Below are positions 15,084-23,646 of a DNA stretch of 51,165 nucleotides, piece after piece. The stretch lies in the NCBI GenBank assembly GCA_945877315.1, contig CAMCRP010000017.1, positions 1 through 51,165 on the forward strand. The letters run 5' to 3'. This DNA is from an uncultured Ruminococcus sp. (GTDB lineage: Bacteria; Bacillota; Clostridia; Oscillospirales; Ruminococcaceae). The translations under genes were made by a program, and so were the position numbers. The notes under the pieces are model-generated. The model was not told the origin of the DNA. It worked only from the letters and a program-made list of their open reading frames with translations, and ran no database searches. Position 1 is the stretch's first letter. Each line of letters begins with the position of its first letter.

Positions 15084-17195
15084 TTATTTATCTCCGCTCA
15101 AAAACTTTTTCAGACTGATAAGAATTCCCTTTTTCTTCTGAGTTGTCTGAGGAATTTTCGCTGCATTGTCATACGCCTGCTTGATGAAATATTCCTGACT
15201 GTCAATGGGCATTCCCACTACCTCACGGCGGACATATTCGCCGTTTGAGTTCATGCGCCTTGCCTTCATATTGTCCGAAAGGATAATGCTGAACATATCC
15301 AAAATTCGTGCCTTAATGTCCTTGTCGTAAACGGGAGCAGCCACTTCAACACGCCTGAGAGTATTTCTCGTCATAAAGTCCGCTGAAGATATGTAAAGCT
15401 TGCAGCGTTCCTTTGTACCGAAAATGTAAATTCTCGAATGTTCCAGATAACGTCCCACCACGCTGATAATGCTGATATTTTCCGTATATCCGGGAACACC
15501 CGCCACAAGGCAGCATATTCCCCTGACAATAAGGTCAATGCGGACACCTGCCTGAGATGCCTCCACCAGCTTATCCATAATTATCTTATCCGTCAGCGAA
15601 TTGAGCTTGAAGCCCAGATATGCAGGCTGACCGCTCTTTGCCACGGCAATTTCATCATCTATCATATCAAGAATACGATTTTGCAGACATTTTGGTGCAA
15701 CCAACAGATGCTTCATATCCTCCGCAAGATTACCCAAAGCAAGGGCATTGAACACCTGTGCGGCTTCATTTGCAATGTTTTCGTCTGCCGTCATAAGGGA
15801 CAGGTCGGTGTACAGATTTGACGTTTTTTCGTTGTAATTTCCCGTGCCTATCTGAGTAATGTGTTCAACCTTTGAGCCGTTTTTGCGGGTAATAAGCAGC
15901 AGCTTTGAATGTACCTTCAAGTCCTCGGGACCGTAGATAACACGGCACCCCGCCTCTTCCAGACGCTTTGACCAGCCGATATTGTTTTCCTCGTCAAAAC
16001 GTGCCCGAAGCTCCACCAGAACCATAACGTCCTTGCCGTTTTCAGCCATATTAACAAGGGCTTCCACTATCTTGGAATTTTTCGCAACACGGTAAAGAGT
16101 TATCTTCACGGAAACAACATTTTCGTCCTCGGCAGCTTCATTCAACAGCCTGATAAACGGACGAATACTCTCATAGGGATAGAAAAGCAGCATATCCTTT
16201 TTGAGTATCTGCTTTATCATGGGTTCGTGATGATTAACATAGAGGGACTTCTGCGGCTCTGCCTTGTTATAGAAAATGGGACAGCCCGCCGCCGCAATTT
16301 TATCTCTGAGCGGGAACACAAAGGACAGATCAAGGGGCGATTTTATCCTAAAGACCTGCTCTGCGGACAGCTCCAGATTTTCGCAAAGATAATCAAGGGT
16401 GGACTGAGAAATATTTCTCGACAGCTCCAGCCTTACGGGGGAAAGCTTTTTCCGCTTTTTCAGCAGCTCCTCCATAACCTGACGGAAATCAAGGTCGTGG
16501 TCAAGGGCTTCTTCAACATTGATATCGGCGTTTCGGGTTACTCTGAAAAGCGTCTTGTCGATAATTTTGTAATTTCCGAAAACCTGACCCACATAGTGCA
16601 GAATAAGCTCTTCAACTAACATAAAACGCTTGTTGTCGGGCAGGAAAATAAGTCGGCTGAAATTTCCGCTGGCGGGGATAATTCCCACCTTTGCGGTGCT
16701 GTTTTTGCCCTCAATGCTGACAGCGGCGTATATCTCCTTATTTTTCAAAAACGGGAACGGGTGACGTTTGTCAATGACCTGCGGGGAAATAAGCGGCAGT
16801 ATCTCCGAATTGAAATACGCCTGCAAATACTGCTCCTCCTCGCCGCTCAGGGAACGGAAATCCACCTGAATGAAGCCGTACTCCGCAAGGCTTTTCATAA
16901 TGTCCGCATAAGCCTTGTCCTTGCGTGGAGTAAGCTCTTTTGTGCGTTCAAAAATTGCCTTTATCTGGTCGCCTACCAGCATACCCGTTTTGTTCTCACG
17001 GAATTCGGGGTCAACCATAAACTGGTCGTGCAGCGAGCCCACACGCACCATAAAAAATTCGTCCAGATTGCTCTGATAAATAGCCGCAAAGGACAGCCTT
17101 TCGGCAAGGGGCACGGAGGTATTTTCCGCTTCTTCAAGCACTCTTTCGTTAAATTTGAGCCATGAAAGCTCACGGTTATCGTAGCATTGTTTCAT
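15084..17195 (-). CDS. ppk: Polyphosphate kinase 1
   Basis: A 703-residue enzyme that reversibly transfers the gamma phosphate of ATP to inorganic polyphosphate. The N-terminal domain opens with CYDNRELSWLKFNERVLEEA. The phospholipase-D-like catalytic domains carry the autophosphorylated histidine in DLKVHSKLLLITRK and the second conserved histidine in RYLEHSRIYIFG; GTGNYNEKTSNLYTDL is the usual neighbouring motif. The length is normal for PPK1. The start ATG 17195 follows AAAGGAGG by nine bases. The gene is monocistronic; no ppx exopolyphosphatase gene is next to it. Confidence 0.97.
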   Translation of the reverse strand: MKQCYDNRELSWLKFNERVLEEAENTSVPLAERLSFAAIYQSNLDEFFMVRVGSLHDQFMVDPEFRENKTGMLVGDQIKAIFERTKELTPRKDKAYADIMKSLAEYGFIQVDFRSLSGEEEQYLQAYFNSEILPLISPQVIDKRHPFPFLKNKEIYAAVSIEGKNSTAKVGIIPASGNFSRLIFLPDNKRFMLVEELILHYVGQVFGNYKIIDKTLFRVTRNADINVEEALDHDLDFRQVMEELLKKRKKLSPVRLELSRNISQSTLDYLCENLELSAEQVFRIKSPLDLSFVFPLRDKIAAAGCPIFYNKAEPQKSLYVNHHEPMIKQILKKDMLLFYPYESIRPFIRLLNEAAEDENVVSVKITLYRVAKNSKIVEALVNMAENGKDVMVLVELRARFDEENNIGWSKRLEEAGCRVIYGPEDLKVHSKLLLITRKNGSKVEHITQIGTGNYNEKTSNLYTDLSLMTADENIANEAAQVFNALALGNLAEDMKHLLVAPKCLQNRILDMIDDEIAVAKSGQPAYLGFKLNSLTDKIIMDKLVEASQAGVRIDLIVRGICCLVAGVPGYTENISIISVVGRYLEHSRIYIFGTKERCKLYISSADFMTRNTLRRVEVAAPVYDKDIKARILDMFSIILSDNMKARRMNSNGEYVRREVVGMPIDSQEYFIKQAYDNAAKIPQTTQKKKGILISLKKFLSGDK

Positions 17196-17238
17196 ATATC
17201 GAAACCTCCTTTGAGGTATAGTCCATTACTTTATATAT

Positions 17239-17267
17239 AGTATAACACATTATATTCGTTTTGTCAC
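17239..17267 (-). promoter_or_regulatory. Promoter of ppk
   Basis: Minus strand GTGACA (17267-17262) and TATACT (17244-17239), spacer 17. Confidence 0.55.
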
Positions 17268-17333
17268 CCGAAAAAGAAAAAATTATCCGATTTCTACAAA
17301 AAAATCCCGTCAATTTTGCCGTTCTCGCATTTA

Positions 17334-17436
17334 ATACTAAACACCCATTAATCACGGGAATCTCTCGGCGTAAAAAACCATATACGCAAGCTTTTTACGC
17401 CGATTTCTTCTCCGTGATTTAAATGGTGTTTAGTAT
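17334..17436. repeat. 103-bp palindromic MITE-like element, copy 2
   Basis: Same length and nearly the same sequence as copy 1; central loop CCATATACGCAAG, ends ATACTAAACAC and GTGTTTAGTAT. It lies between the divergently transcribed ppk and the 305-residue protein gene, about 100 bases from each start. Confidence 0.9.
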
Positions 17437-17534
17437 AAGATATTTTCACATTGAAACAGAATATTAACACAAATCGCCGTCAAATAGTTTATAATATAGA
17501 CAATGACTTGAAAATATCGAAAGGACTGTTTTAA

Positions 17535-18452
17535 ATGAGCATAAATTACCATCTCCCCGATTTTCTAAGACATTTCGGGCTTAACATTCTTTTTGCGGAT
17601 TATATGAAAAAGCACCCCGAACGCTTTTATGATGATGTTAAGATAGCTTCCGTTTACGGCACATTTCCCACGTCCGTATGGAACGGCGGACGGTATTTCG
17701 AGGGCAGCTGCGACAAGCGTGTAATTGGCGAGGTGCTAAAGCAGTTCAACACCCGTGGGATCCCCTGTCGATTTACCTTTACAAATCCTCTGCTTACTGA
17801 AGAACACCTCTCCGACCCCTTCTGCAACTATGTAATGAAAACCGCAAACAACGGTCTGAACGAAGTCATTGTGGCATCTCCACTGCTTGAGGATTACATC
17901 AGAAAAACCTATCCCCGATACAAAATAACAAGCTCCACCTGCAAGCAGATAGAGGATTTTCAGAAGCTGGACGAAGAGCTGGACAAGCCCTATAACCTTG
18001 TGGTTCTTGACTATAACTGGAACAACCGCTTTGACGATTTGGAAAAAATGCCCCATAAAGAAAAGATAGAAATTCTCGTAAACGCCTGCTGCACCGCCGC
18101 CTGTCCCAGAAGGGGCGAGCATTACCGTTCTATCGGTGAAGCGCAGATAAAATGCTGGGAATTCAAGAAAAAATTCCCGAACGGTCAGTTCAAATATCCC
18201 GAATTTAAGTGCGATCAGCAGTTAAAGCATCTCTACGAAACAACGGACTATCCCACCCACGTTTCACCGTCGGACATTTACGAAAAGTACGTCCCCATGG
18301 GCTTTGAGAATTTCAAGATAGAAGGGCGTTCCGTCCCCGATATAAACGTGCTTGAAGCTTATGTTTACTATATGGCAAAGCCCGAGTACAGAGATATTGT
18401 TCGTTTGGAAATACTTCTCAGCCTGACTAAGAAGCATAAATATTTTATGTAA
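17535..18452 (+). CDS. Conserved hypothetical protein, possibly peptidase-U32/TIM-barrel-like
   Basis: A 305-residue soluble protein from ATG 17535 behind GAAAGGAC. It has a Cys-rich segment, NACCTAACPRRGEHY, near residues 180-195, plus further Cys in GIPCRFTFT, FCNYV, STCKQ and FKCDQQ. Near the C-terminus, MGFENFKIEGRS resembles the end of the U32/UbiU-type barrel, where clustered cysteines bind an iron-sulfur centre. The U32 signature itself is not present, so the assignment is weak. A TATAAT-like box (TTTATAATATAG) lies about 45 bases upstream without a clear -35. It follows a palindromic element and has no obvious partner gene. Confidence 0.6.
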   Translation: MSINYHLPDFLRHFGLNILFADYMKKHPERFYDDVKIASVYGTFPTSVWNGGRYFEGSCDKRVIGEVLKQFNTRGIPCRFTFTNPLLTEEHLSDPFCNYVMKTANNGLNEVIVASPLLEDYIRKTYPRYKITSSTCKQIEDFQKLDEELDKPYNLVVLDYNWNNRFDDLEKMPHKEKIEILVNACCTAACPRRGEHYRSIGEAQIKCWEFKKKFPNGQFKYPEFKCDQQLKHLYETTDYPTHVSPSDIYEKYVPMGFENFKIEGRSVPDINVLEAYVYYMAKPEYRDIVRLEILLSLTKKHKYFM

Positions 18453-18463
18453 TTAAATGTAGG

Positions 18464-18482
18464 GGACGGGTTTCCCGTCCCG
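18464..18482. repeat. GGGACGGG-TTT-CCCGTCCC hairpin
   Basis: A perfect 8-bp stem with a three-base loop, directly after TGTAG and 11 bases after the stop of the 305-residue protein gene. A related unit (TGTAGGGGCGGGGTTTCC) is found on the minus strand at 24702-24722. There is no T run, so it is not a standard terminator. Confidence 0.6.
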
Positions 18483-18592
18483 AAGAAACAAACAAAGCCA
18501 ACAGCGCAGGCATATAAAGCTTAAATTTCGATTATGCCCGGTGTGCGATTTGAGGTCAAGCAGTCGCCGCTTGAAAATCTCCCGAAAAACTA

Positions 18593-18621
18593 TTTACAAA
18601 CGCAGATAAAAATGTTATAAT
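18593..18621 (+). promoter_or_regulatory. Sigma-A promoter for the proS operon
   Basis: TTTACA at 18593-18598 and TATAAT at 18616-18621, spacer 17. Confidence 0.75.
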
Positions 18622-18652
18622 GTGTTTATGTGAAATTTTTGGAGGGAGAAAA

Positions 18653-18895
18653 ATGCTTGCGGTAAATACGAGTTCGCTAAAGCTGATGATAAAATTTGCC
18701 CTGATAATGCTGGGGCTTCTGCTTGCAGTGTTCGTAATTGCCGTGCTGACGCCGAAGCTTGCAAAGCTAATCGACAAAATAGCGGGCAAGGAGGAAAAGC
18801 CTCACCTGTCCCCCGAGGAAGCCGCTGTAAAAAGCATTTACGACGGAGATATTCCCGAAGAAAATACGGATAATTCCGAAGATAATTCAAATTAA
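18653..18895 (+). CDS. Small single-pass membrane protein upstream of proS
   Basis: An 80-residue protein starting at ATG 18653 with GGAGGGAG upstream; an earlier in-frame ATG lies at the promoter end and lacks a ribosome site. It has one strong membrane segment at about residues 11-32 ([20 protein letters not shown]). A basic stretch follows, then an acidic Asn/Asp/Glu-rich tail ([12 protein letters not shown]). It is predicted to be anchored with the charged tail in the cytoplasm. It is co-transcribed with proS 13 bases later. Function not recognised. Confidence 0.7.
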   Translation: MLAVNTSSLKLMIKFALIMLGLLLAVFVIAVLTPKLAKLIDKIAGKEEKPHLSPEEAAVKSIYDGDIPEENTDNSEDNSN

Positions 18896-18908
18896 GGAGA
18901 ATAGTCAA

Positions 18909-20354
18909 ATGGCAAAGGATAACAAAAAAATGGTTGACGCAATAACCTCAATGGACGAGGATTTTGCGAAGTGGTACACCGATATATGCAAGAAAGCCGA
19001 GCTTGTTGAGTACACAAGCGTTAAAGGCTGTATGGTAATTCGTCCCTACGGCTATGCTATCTGGGAGAATATCCAGCGTATCTTAGACGGTATGTTCAAG
19101 GCTACGGGACACGAAAATGTTTGTATGCCTATGTTTATCCCCGAAAGCCTGCTCCAAAAGGAGAAGGATCACGTTGAGGGCTTTGCTCCCGAGGTTGCAT
19201 GGGTAACACAAGGCGGAAACGAGAAGCTGGAGGACAGACTCTGCGTCCGCCCCACCTCCGAAACACTGTTCTGTGAGCATTATTCCAACATCGTTCACTC
19301 TTACAGAGATCTGCCCAAGCTGTACAATCAGTGGGTTTCCGTTGTAAGATGGGAAAAGACTACCCGTCCCTTCCTCCGTTCAAGAGAGTTCCTCTGGCAG
19401 GAGGGTCACACCATTCATGCCACCGCAGAGGAGGCTATTGAAGAAACAGAACGTATGCTGAACGTATATGCGACCTTCTGCGAGGAATGTCTTGCTATGC
19501 CCGTTATCAAGGGCAAAAAGACCGAGAGCGACAAGTTTGCGGGCGCAGTTTCCACCTACGCTATCGAAGCCCTTATGCACGACGGTCAGGCACTTCAGGC
19601 GGGTACATCTCATTATTTCGGAGATGGATTTGCAAAGGCATTTGACATTATGTACACAGACAAGGACAACAAGAAGGTATATCCTCATCAGACCTCATGG
19701 GGCGTTACCACACGTCTTATCGGTGCTGTAATCATGACTCACGGCGATAACAACGGTCTTGTTCTTCCCCCCGCCGTTGCTCCCGTACAGGCTGTTATCA
19801 TTCCCGTTCAGCAGCATAAGGAGGGCGTTCTCCAAAAGGCAAACGAACTTAAGGAGCGTCTTGCAAAGGCGGGCGTAAGAGTTAAGCTTGACGATTCCGA
19901 CAATACTCCCGGCTGGAAATTTGCGGAATATGAAATGAAGGGCGTTCCCGTTCGTATTGAGATAGGTCCCATGGATATTGAGAAAAATCAGTGCGTTATC
20001 GTTACACGTCACAACAGAGAAAAATTCTTTGTATCTCTGGATAATCTTGAAAATGAGGTAAACGAAAAGCTCACACTTGTTCGTGACGGACTTTTCGCAA
20101 ACGCCCTTGCCAACAGAGAAAAGCGCACCTACGCTTGCAAGACTATGGACGAGATAACCGAAGCACTGGAAAAGAACGGCAACGGCTTCATCAAGGCAAT
20201 GTGGTGCGGCGACGAGGCTTGCGAGGACAAGGTAAAGGAAGTCACAGGCGTTGGTTCCCGCTGTATTCCCTTTGAGCAGGAGCAGATCTCCGATGTATGC
20301 GTATGCTGCGGAAAGCCCGCTAAGCAGATGGTTTACTGGGGCAGAGCATACTGA
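18909..20354 (+). CDS. proS: Prolyl-tRNA synthetase (short, eukaryote/archaea-type)
   Basis: A 481-residue class II synthetase that charges tRNA-Pro. It begins [18 protein letters not shown]. Motif 2 is [20 protein letters not shown], the motif 3 region includes [18 protein letters not shown], and the anticodon-binding domain ends in a Cys-containing zinc-type C-terminus ([19 protein letters not shown]). This short form lacks the INS editing insertion of the bacterial long form, so mischarged Ala-tRNA-Pro needs a free-standing deacylase. Exactly such a gene overlaps its stop codon (TGATG). AAGGAG precedes ATG 18909. Confidence 0.97.
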   Translation: MAKDNKKMVDAITSMDEDFAKWYTDICKKAELVEYTSVKGCMVIRPYGYAIWENIQRILDGMFKATGHENVCMPMFIPESLLQKEKDHVEGFAPEVAWVTQGGNEKLEDRLCVRPTSETLFCEHYSNIVHSYRDLPKLYNQWVSVVRWEKTTRPFLRSREFLWQEGHTIHATAEEAIEETERMLNVYATFCEECLAMPVIKGKKTESDKFAGAVSTYAIEALMHDGQALQAGTSHYFGDGFAKAFDIMYTDKDNKKVYPHQTSWGVTTRLIGAVIMTHGDNNGLVLPPAVAPVQAVIIPVQQHKEGVLQKANELKERLAKAGVRVKLDDSDNTPGWKFAEYEMKGVPVRIEIGPMDIEKNQCVIVTRHNREKFFVSLDNLENEVNEKLTLVRDGLFANALANREKRTYACKTMDEITEALEKNGNGFIKAMWCGDEACEDKVKEVTGVGSRCIPFEQEQISDVCVCCGKPAKQMVYWGRAY

Positions 20355-20845
20355 TGAAATATTACAAACAGGAAGTTCTCGGGCTGCTTGAAAAAAGCGG
20401 CGTCCGCTATAAGCTTATCGAACACAAGGCAATGTTCTGCGAAGCGGACGAAGATACTACCCTTTTCTCGGAAAATGACGTTGTTATCAAAAACCTGTTT
20501 CTGCGGGACTCCAAGGGACGGCATTTTTACCTGATAGTCCTACCCCTCCACAAGCGTGCAGATCTGAAAAAGATCGCCGAGGAAATAGGTTCAACACGTC
20601 TGGGCTTTGCCTCGGAAACAAGGCTTATGGAGTATCTTGCCATAACCCCCGGTTCGGTTTCTCCATTTTGTCTGCTGAATAACGAAGCGGGAGATATTCC
20701 CGTTTACTTCGACAAGGATCTGCGGGGGTTGCAAAGCGTCGGTGCACACCCCAATGATAACACGGCTACCATACTGATGGCGTTTGAGGATCTTCTACGA
20801 CTGTCCACAGCCAACGGAAATCCCGTAAGTTTTATAGAGATATGA
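20354..20845 (+). CDS. ProX-type prolyl-tRNA trans-editing deacylase (YbaK/ProX family)
   Basis: A 163-residue free-standing editing domain. The family Lys sits in VVIKNLFLRDSKG, followed by FYLIVLPLHKRADLKKIAEE, RLGFASETRLMEYL and the GSVSPFCLLNN loop typical of PrdX/ProXp. Family members hydrolyse alanine (or cysteine) wrongly attached to tRNA-Pro. Its ATG shares the last base of the proS stop codon, so the two are translationally coupled, which fits a synthetase lacking its own editing domain. No DNA-binding or membrane segment is seen. Confidence 0.92.
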   Translation: MKYYKQEVLGLLEKSGVRYKLIEHKAMFCEADEDTTLFSENDVVIKNLFLRDSKGRHFYLIVLPLHKRADLKKIAEEIGSTRLGFASETRLMEYLAITPGSVSPFCLLNNEAGDIPVYFDKDLRGLQSVGAHPNDNTATILMAFEDLLRLSTANGNPVSFIEI

Positions 20846-20853
20846 TCACTTTT

Positions 20854-20887
20854 CCCCGTTTCGGTAATGTCCGAAGCGGGGATTTTT
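20854..20887 (+). terminator. Terminator of the proS operon
   Basis: CCCCGTTTCGG/CCGAAGCGGGG stem (one wobble), then ATTTTT. Confidence 0.88.
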
Positions 20888-21001
20888 CGCTATTTTGGGA
20901 TATTTTTGCCGTACAAAATAAACATAAATGCCCAATATATTGACAAATTCAGCTATACCAAGTGTGCACATTAACAAAATGTTCTATTTTTTTTTTTATA
21001 C

Positions 21002-21030
21002 TTGACACATTCTTGCAAATATGATAGAAT
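21002..21030 (+). promoter_or_regulatory. Sigma-A promoter for the BspA-like gene
   Basis: TTGACA at 21002-21007 and TAGAAT at 21025-21030, spacer 17. A run of T at about 20989-20998 just upstream could act as an UP-like element. Confidence 0.75.
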
Positions 21031-21058
21031 AATTAATGGATATTGACAATTCAAACTC

Positions 21059-21080
21059 CGAGGAAATCTGCGTTTCCTCG
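21059..21080 (+). promoter_or_regulatory. Leader hairpin of the BspA-like mRNA
   Basis: Perfect inverted repeat CGAGGAAA/TTTCCTCG with a 6-base loop, starting about 22 bases into the transcript and ending before the ribosome site. It may stabilise the mRNA or be bound by a protein. Confidence 0.5.
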
Positions 21081-21109
21081 ATAAAATTTTGTAAAGGGGT
21101 ATGATAATC

Positions 21110-23578
21110 ATGAAGAAAAAAGTAATGATCGCAGGTCTTGCGGCACTGACACTTACCGCAAGCATTTCGGGACTTATCGTTTCTGCAGAAAATGAAGCGA
21201 CTGTTCCCGAGGACAATTCCGCATATGAGGTTCAGCTTCCCGAGGTTACCGAAAGCTCCGAGGACGTAGCGTTAAGCTATAACGTTAGCTCAGATGGATA
21301 TTTCGAATATAATCTTAACAGTTCTTCCACATATGCGACCATCACCAAGTATAACGGTTCACTGACCGATGTTGTTATTCCCGACAAAGTAAACGGCATT
21401 CCGGTAAAATATTTCGCAACTGGTCTTTTTCTGAATAATACAAACATAACCAGTGTTCGCATCAATTGTACACAGCTTGACAATATACCGAGAGATTGTT
21501 TTGCAGGCTGTACAAATCTTGTAAGTGTAAATATTCCCGAAAGTGTTACTGCGATATACGGAAACTCTTTTGGCGGCTGTACAAAGCTTGCATCAATAAC
21601 TATTCCATCTGCCTGCACAAAAATAGTAAGTTCCGGATATGGTGACGATATAGGTGCCTTTGAAGGCTGTACAAGTCTTTCCGAGGTTATTTTCACTCCC
21701 GGTGGAACAGAGTCTGCTACTATCGGTAAAGATGCATTCAGAGGCTGCGGAATTGTTACCCTTAACCTTCCCTCTAACTACACATCTATCAACTTTCGAA
21801 CATTTCTTGACTGCAAACAGTTAAAAAATATAGTTTCCCTTGGCAGCATCAAGGCTGTTCCTTTGGACTGCTTCTCGGGCTGTACTGCTCTTGAAAGCGT
21901 TAATCTGCACGAAGGCATTAAGGAAATTGCGGGTAATTCATTCTTGAACTGTTCAAGCCTTAAATCTATAACTATCCCCTCCACAGTAACAAATATTTGG
22001 TCTGCCGGATATGGTGACGATAAGGGTGCCTTTGAAGGCTGTACAAGTCTTTCCGAGGTTATTTTCACTCCCGGTGGAACAGAGCCTGCTACTATCGGTA
22101 AAGAGGCATTCCGTGGAATTCCCGTTGAAACACTTACCATTCCCGCAAACTACACCAATATCAAATCCAGTGCCTTTAGGGATTGTAATAAGTTGACAAT
22201 CGTAAATTTTGAAGACGGATCAAATAAAGCTTCGCTCGGCGCAGATATTTTCAACAACTGTACCTCCTTAAGACATGCTATTCTTTCCAGAAACATTTCA
22301 TATGTTGGCAGCAATGCTTTCTATAACTGTAATAATGCTGTTGTTGTCAGACATAGAAACAATTTCAGCTTCGAAAACAACACATTTTCAGGTGCTAAGG
22401 CTGTTGTACAATATGACATCTCAAATGGTACAGCATCCATAACAAATGGTACCACCAATGCAGAAAAGGTACATATTCCCTGCAGGATCAGCGGATATGG
22501 CACCTCAACTCAGATCCCCAATGATTTCCCGGCAATAGGTGTTGTTGACCACCTCTATTACGGAAACACTTGCTACCTTTGCGGCGCATCCGTCAGACCC
22601 AAGCCCACAGCAACTCCCGGCAGTGAGAAGATCACCCTTTCATGGGATACCATTAACAGCGCAAGCAAATATGCGATCTATAACTATTACAACGGCACCT
22701 TTGATCCTGTTGCGGAGATTACAGAAACAACCTATACCTTGACCAATCTGCGCGCAGGCGAAACCTACGGCTACGCTATTTCCGCATTCAACAACGGCAA
22801 ATGGACAGAGCTGAACCCTGATGATGTTGTTTATGCAACTCCCGAAGGTTCCGCTGTAAACGCATTTGTTGACCGTCTTTACACAATTATCCTCGGCAGA
22901 GGTGCTGAACCCGCAGGTCTTGCCGACTGGACAAACAGACTTACCTCCGGAAAAGCAACCTCCGCAGAGATCGTTTACGGTATCGCAGGAAGTAAGGAAT
23001 TCCAGGAAAAGAACTACGCTAACGATGTTATAGTCGAAAAAATGTACAATGCAATGCTGGGCAGAGGTTCCGACCCCGCAGGTAAGGAAAACTGGGTAAA
23101 GCAGCTTGATGCAGGTATGTCCTTCAACGCTATTATCAACGGCTTCTCAGGCTCTCAGGAGTTTGCTCAGGTTTGTGCAGGTTACGGTATCCTTCCCGGC
23201 AACATTTCCCAGATAGAACCCCGTGACGTAAACGCAGGTCTTACCGCATTCGTTTCAAGAATGTACACAAAGGCTCTTGGCAGAGGTTACGATGTAAACG
23301 GTCTTAACGACTGGACAGGCAGCTACCTGAACGGCACCGCTACCACCGCAGACATCGCTTACGGCTTCATCTTCTCCAAGGAATTCACCGAAAAGAATTA
23401 TACCGACGAACAGTATGTTGACATTCTGTACAGCACCTTCTTCGACAGAGCACCCGATGAAGGCGGAAAGCAGAATTGGCTGAACGATCTCGCAAACGGC
23501 AAATCCAGAGAACACGTTCTCAACGGCTTCCTCGGCTCCAAGGAATTCCTTGACCTTGCTGCAAGCTTTGGTGTTTGA
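21110..23578 (+). CDS. Secreted BspA-like leucine-rich repeat protein with Fn3 and DUF4214 modules
   Basis: ATG 21110 is preferred because AAAGGGG lies about ten bases upstream; the ATG at 21101 is too close to it. The 822-residue product has a signal peptide (KKKVMIAGLAALTLTASISGL, without its last residue) ending near VSAEN. LRR_5/TpLRR-type repeats follow, to about residue 460 (units like AFEGCTSLSEVIFTPGG and GCTNLVSVNIPESV). A fibronectin-III-like domain lies at about 500-580. The C-terminus has four related half-units (FVDRLYTIILGRGAEPAGLADW, VEKMYNAMLGRGSDPAGKENW and so on, each cut here) making two DUF4214 modules. There is no LPxTG signal or membrane anchor. It is likely an exported adhesion or substrate-contact protein. 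Two repeat segments are nearly identical at DNA level (21633-21739 and 22005-22111). Confidence 0.88.
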   Translation: MKKKVMIAGLAALTLTASISGLIVSAENEATVPEDNSAYEVQLPEVTESSEDVALSYNVSSDGYFEYNLNSSSTYATITKYNGSLTDVVIPDKVNGIPVKYFATGLFLNNTNITSVRINCTQLDNIPRDCFAGCTNLVSVNIPESVTAIYGNSFGGCTKLASITIPSACTKIVSSGYGDDIGAFEGCTSLSEVIFTPGGTESATIGKDAFRGCGIVTLNLPSNYTSINFRTFLDCKQLKNIVSLGSIKAVPLDCFSGCTALESVNLHEGIKEIAGNSFLNCSSLKSITIPSTVTNIWSAGYGDDKGAFEGCTSLSEVIFTPGGTEPATIGKEAFRGIPVETLTIPANYTNIKSSAFRDCNKLTIVNFEDGSNKASLGADIFNNCTSLRHAILSRNISYVGSNAFYNCNNAVVVRHRNNFSFENNTFSGAKAVVQYDISNGTASITNGTTNAEKVHIPCRISGYGTSTQIPNDFPAIGVVDHLYYGNTCYLCGASVRPKPTATPGSEKITLSWDTINSASKYAIYNYYNGTFDPVAEITETTYTLTNLRAGETYGYAISAFNNGKWTELNPDDVVYATPEGSAVNAFVDRLYTIILGRGAEPAGLADWTNRLTSGKATSAEIVYGIAGSKEFQEKNYANDVIVEKMYNAMLGRGSDPAGKENWVKQLDAGMSFNAIINGFSGSQEFAQVCAGYGILPGNISQIEPRDVNAGLTAFVSRMYTKALGRGYDVNGLNDWTGSYLNGTATTADIAYGFIFSKEFTEKNYTDEQYVDILYSTFFDRAPDEGGKQNWLNDLANGKSREHVLNGFLGSKEFLDLAASFGV
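21633..21739 (+). repeat. Internal 107-bp duplication, first copy
   Basis: This segment matches 22005-22111 at 103 of 107 positions, in frame and 372 bases (124 codons) apart. It encodes a TpLRR unit around GAFEGCTSLSEVIFTPGGTE. Confidence 0.9.
22005..22111 (+). repeat. Internal 107-bp duplication, second copy
   Basis: Second copy of the segment at 21633-21739, with only four differing bases. Other repeat units of the gene are much more divergent. Confidence 0.9.
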
Positions 23579-23600
23579 TAATTTCTGAACCAAATAAATC

Positions 23601-23639
23601 AGCCGTCCGATGGTTATGGTGACCATTGGACGGCTTTTT
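23601..23639 (+). terminator. Terminator after the BspA-like gene
   Basis: AGCCGTCCGATGGT pairs with ACCATTGGACGGCT (one mismatch), followed by TTTTT. It also lies at the 3' end of the convergent LacI gene. Confidence 0.85.
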
Positions 23640-23646
23640 CATTATC

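Noticed and set aside
18464-18482. The GGGACGGG hairpin as a terminator of the 305-residue protein gene
   Set aside because: There is no T run on either side; it fits better as a small dispersed palindrome.
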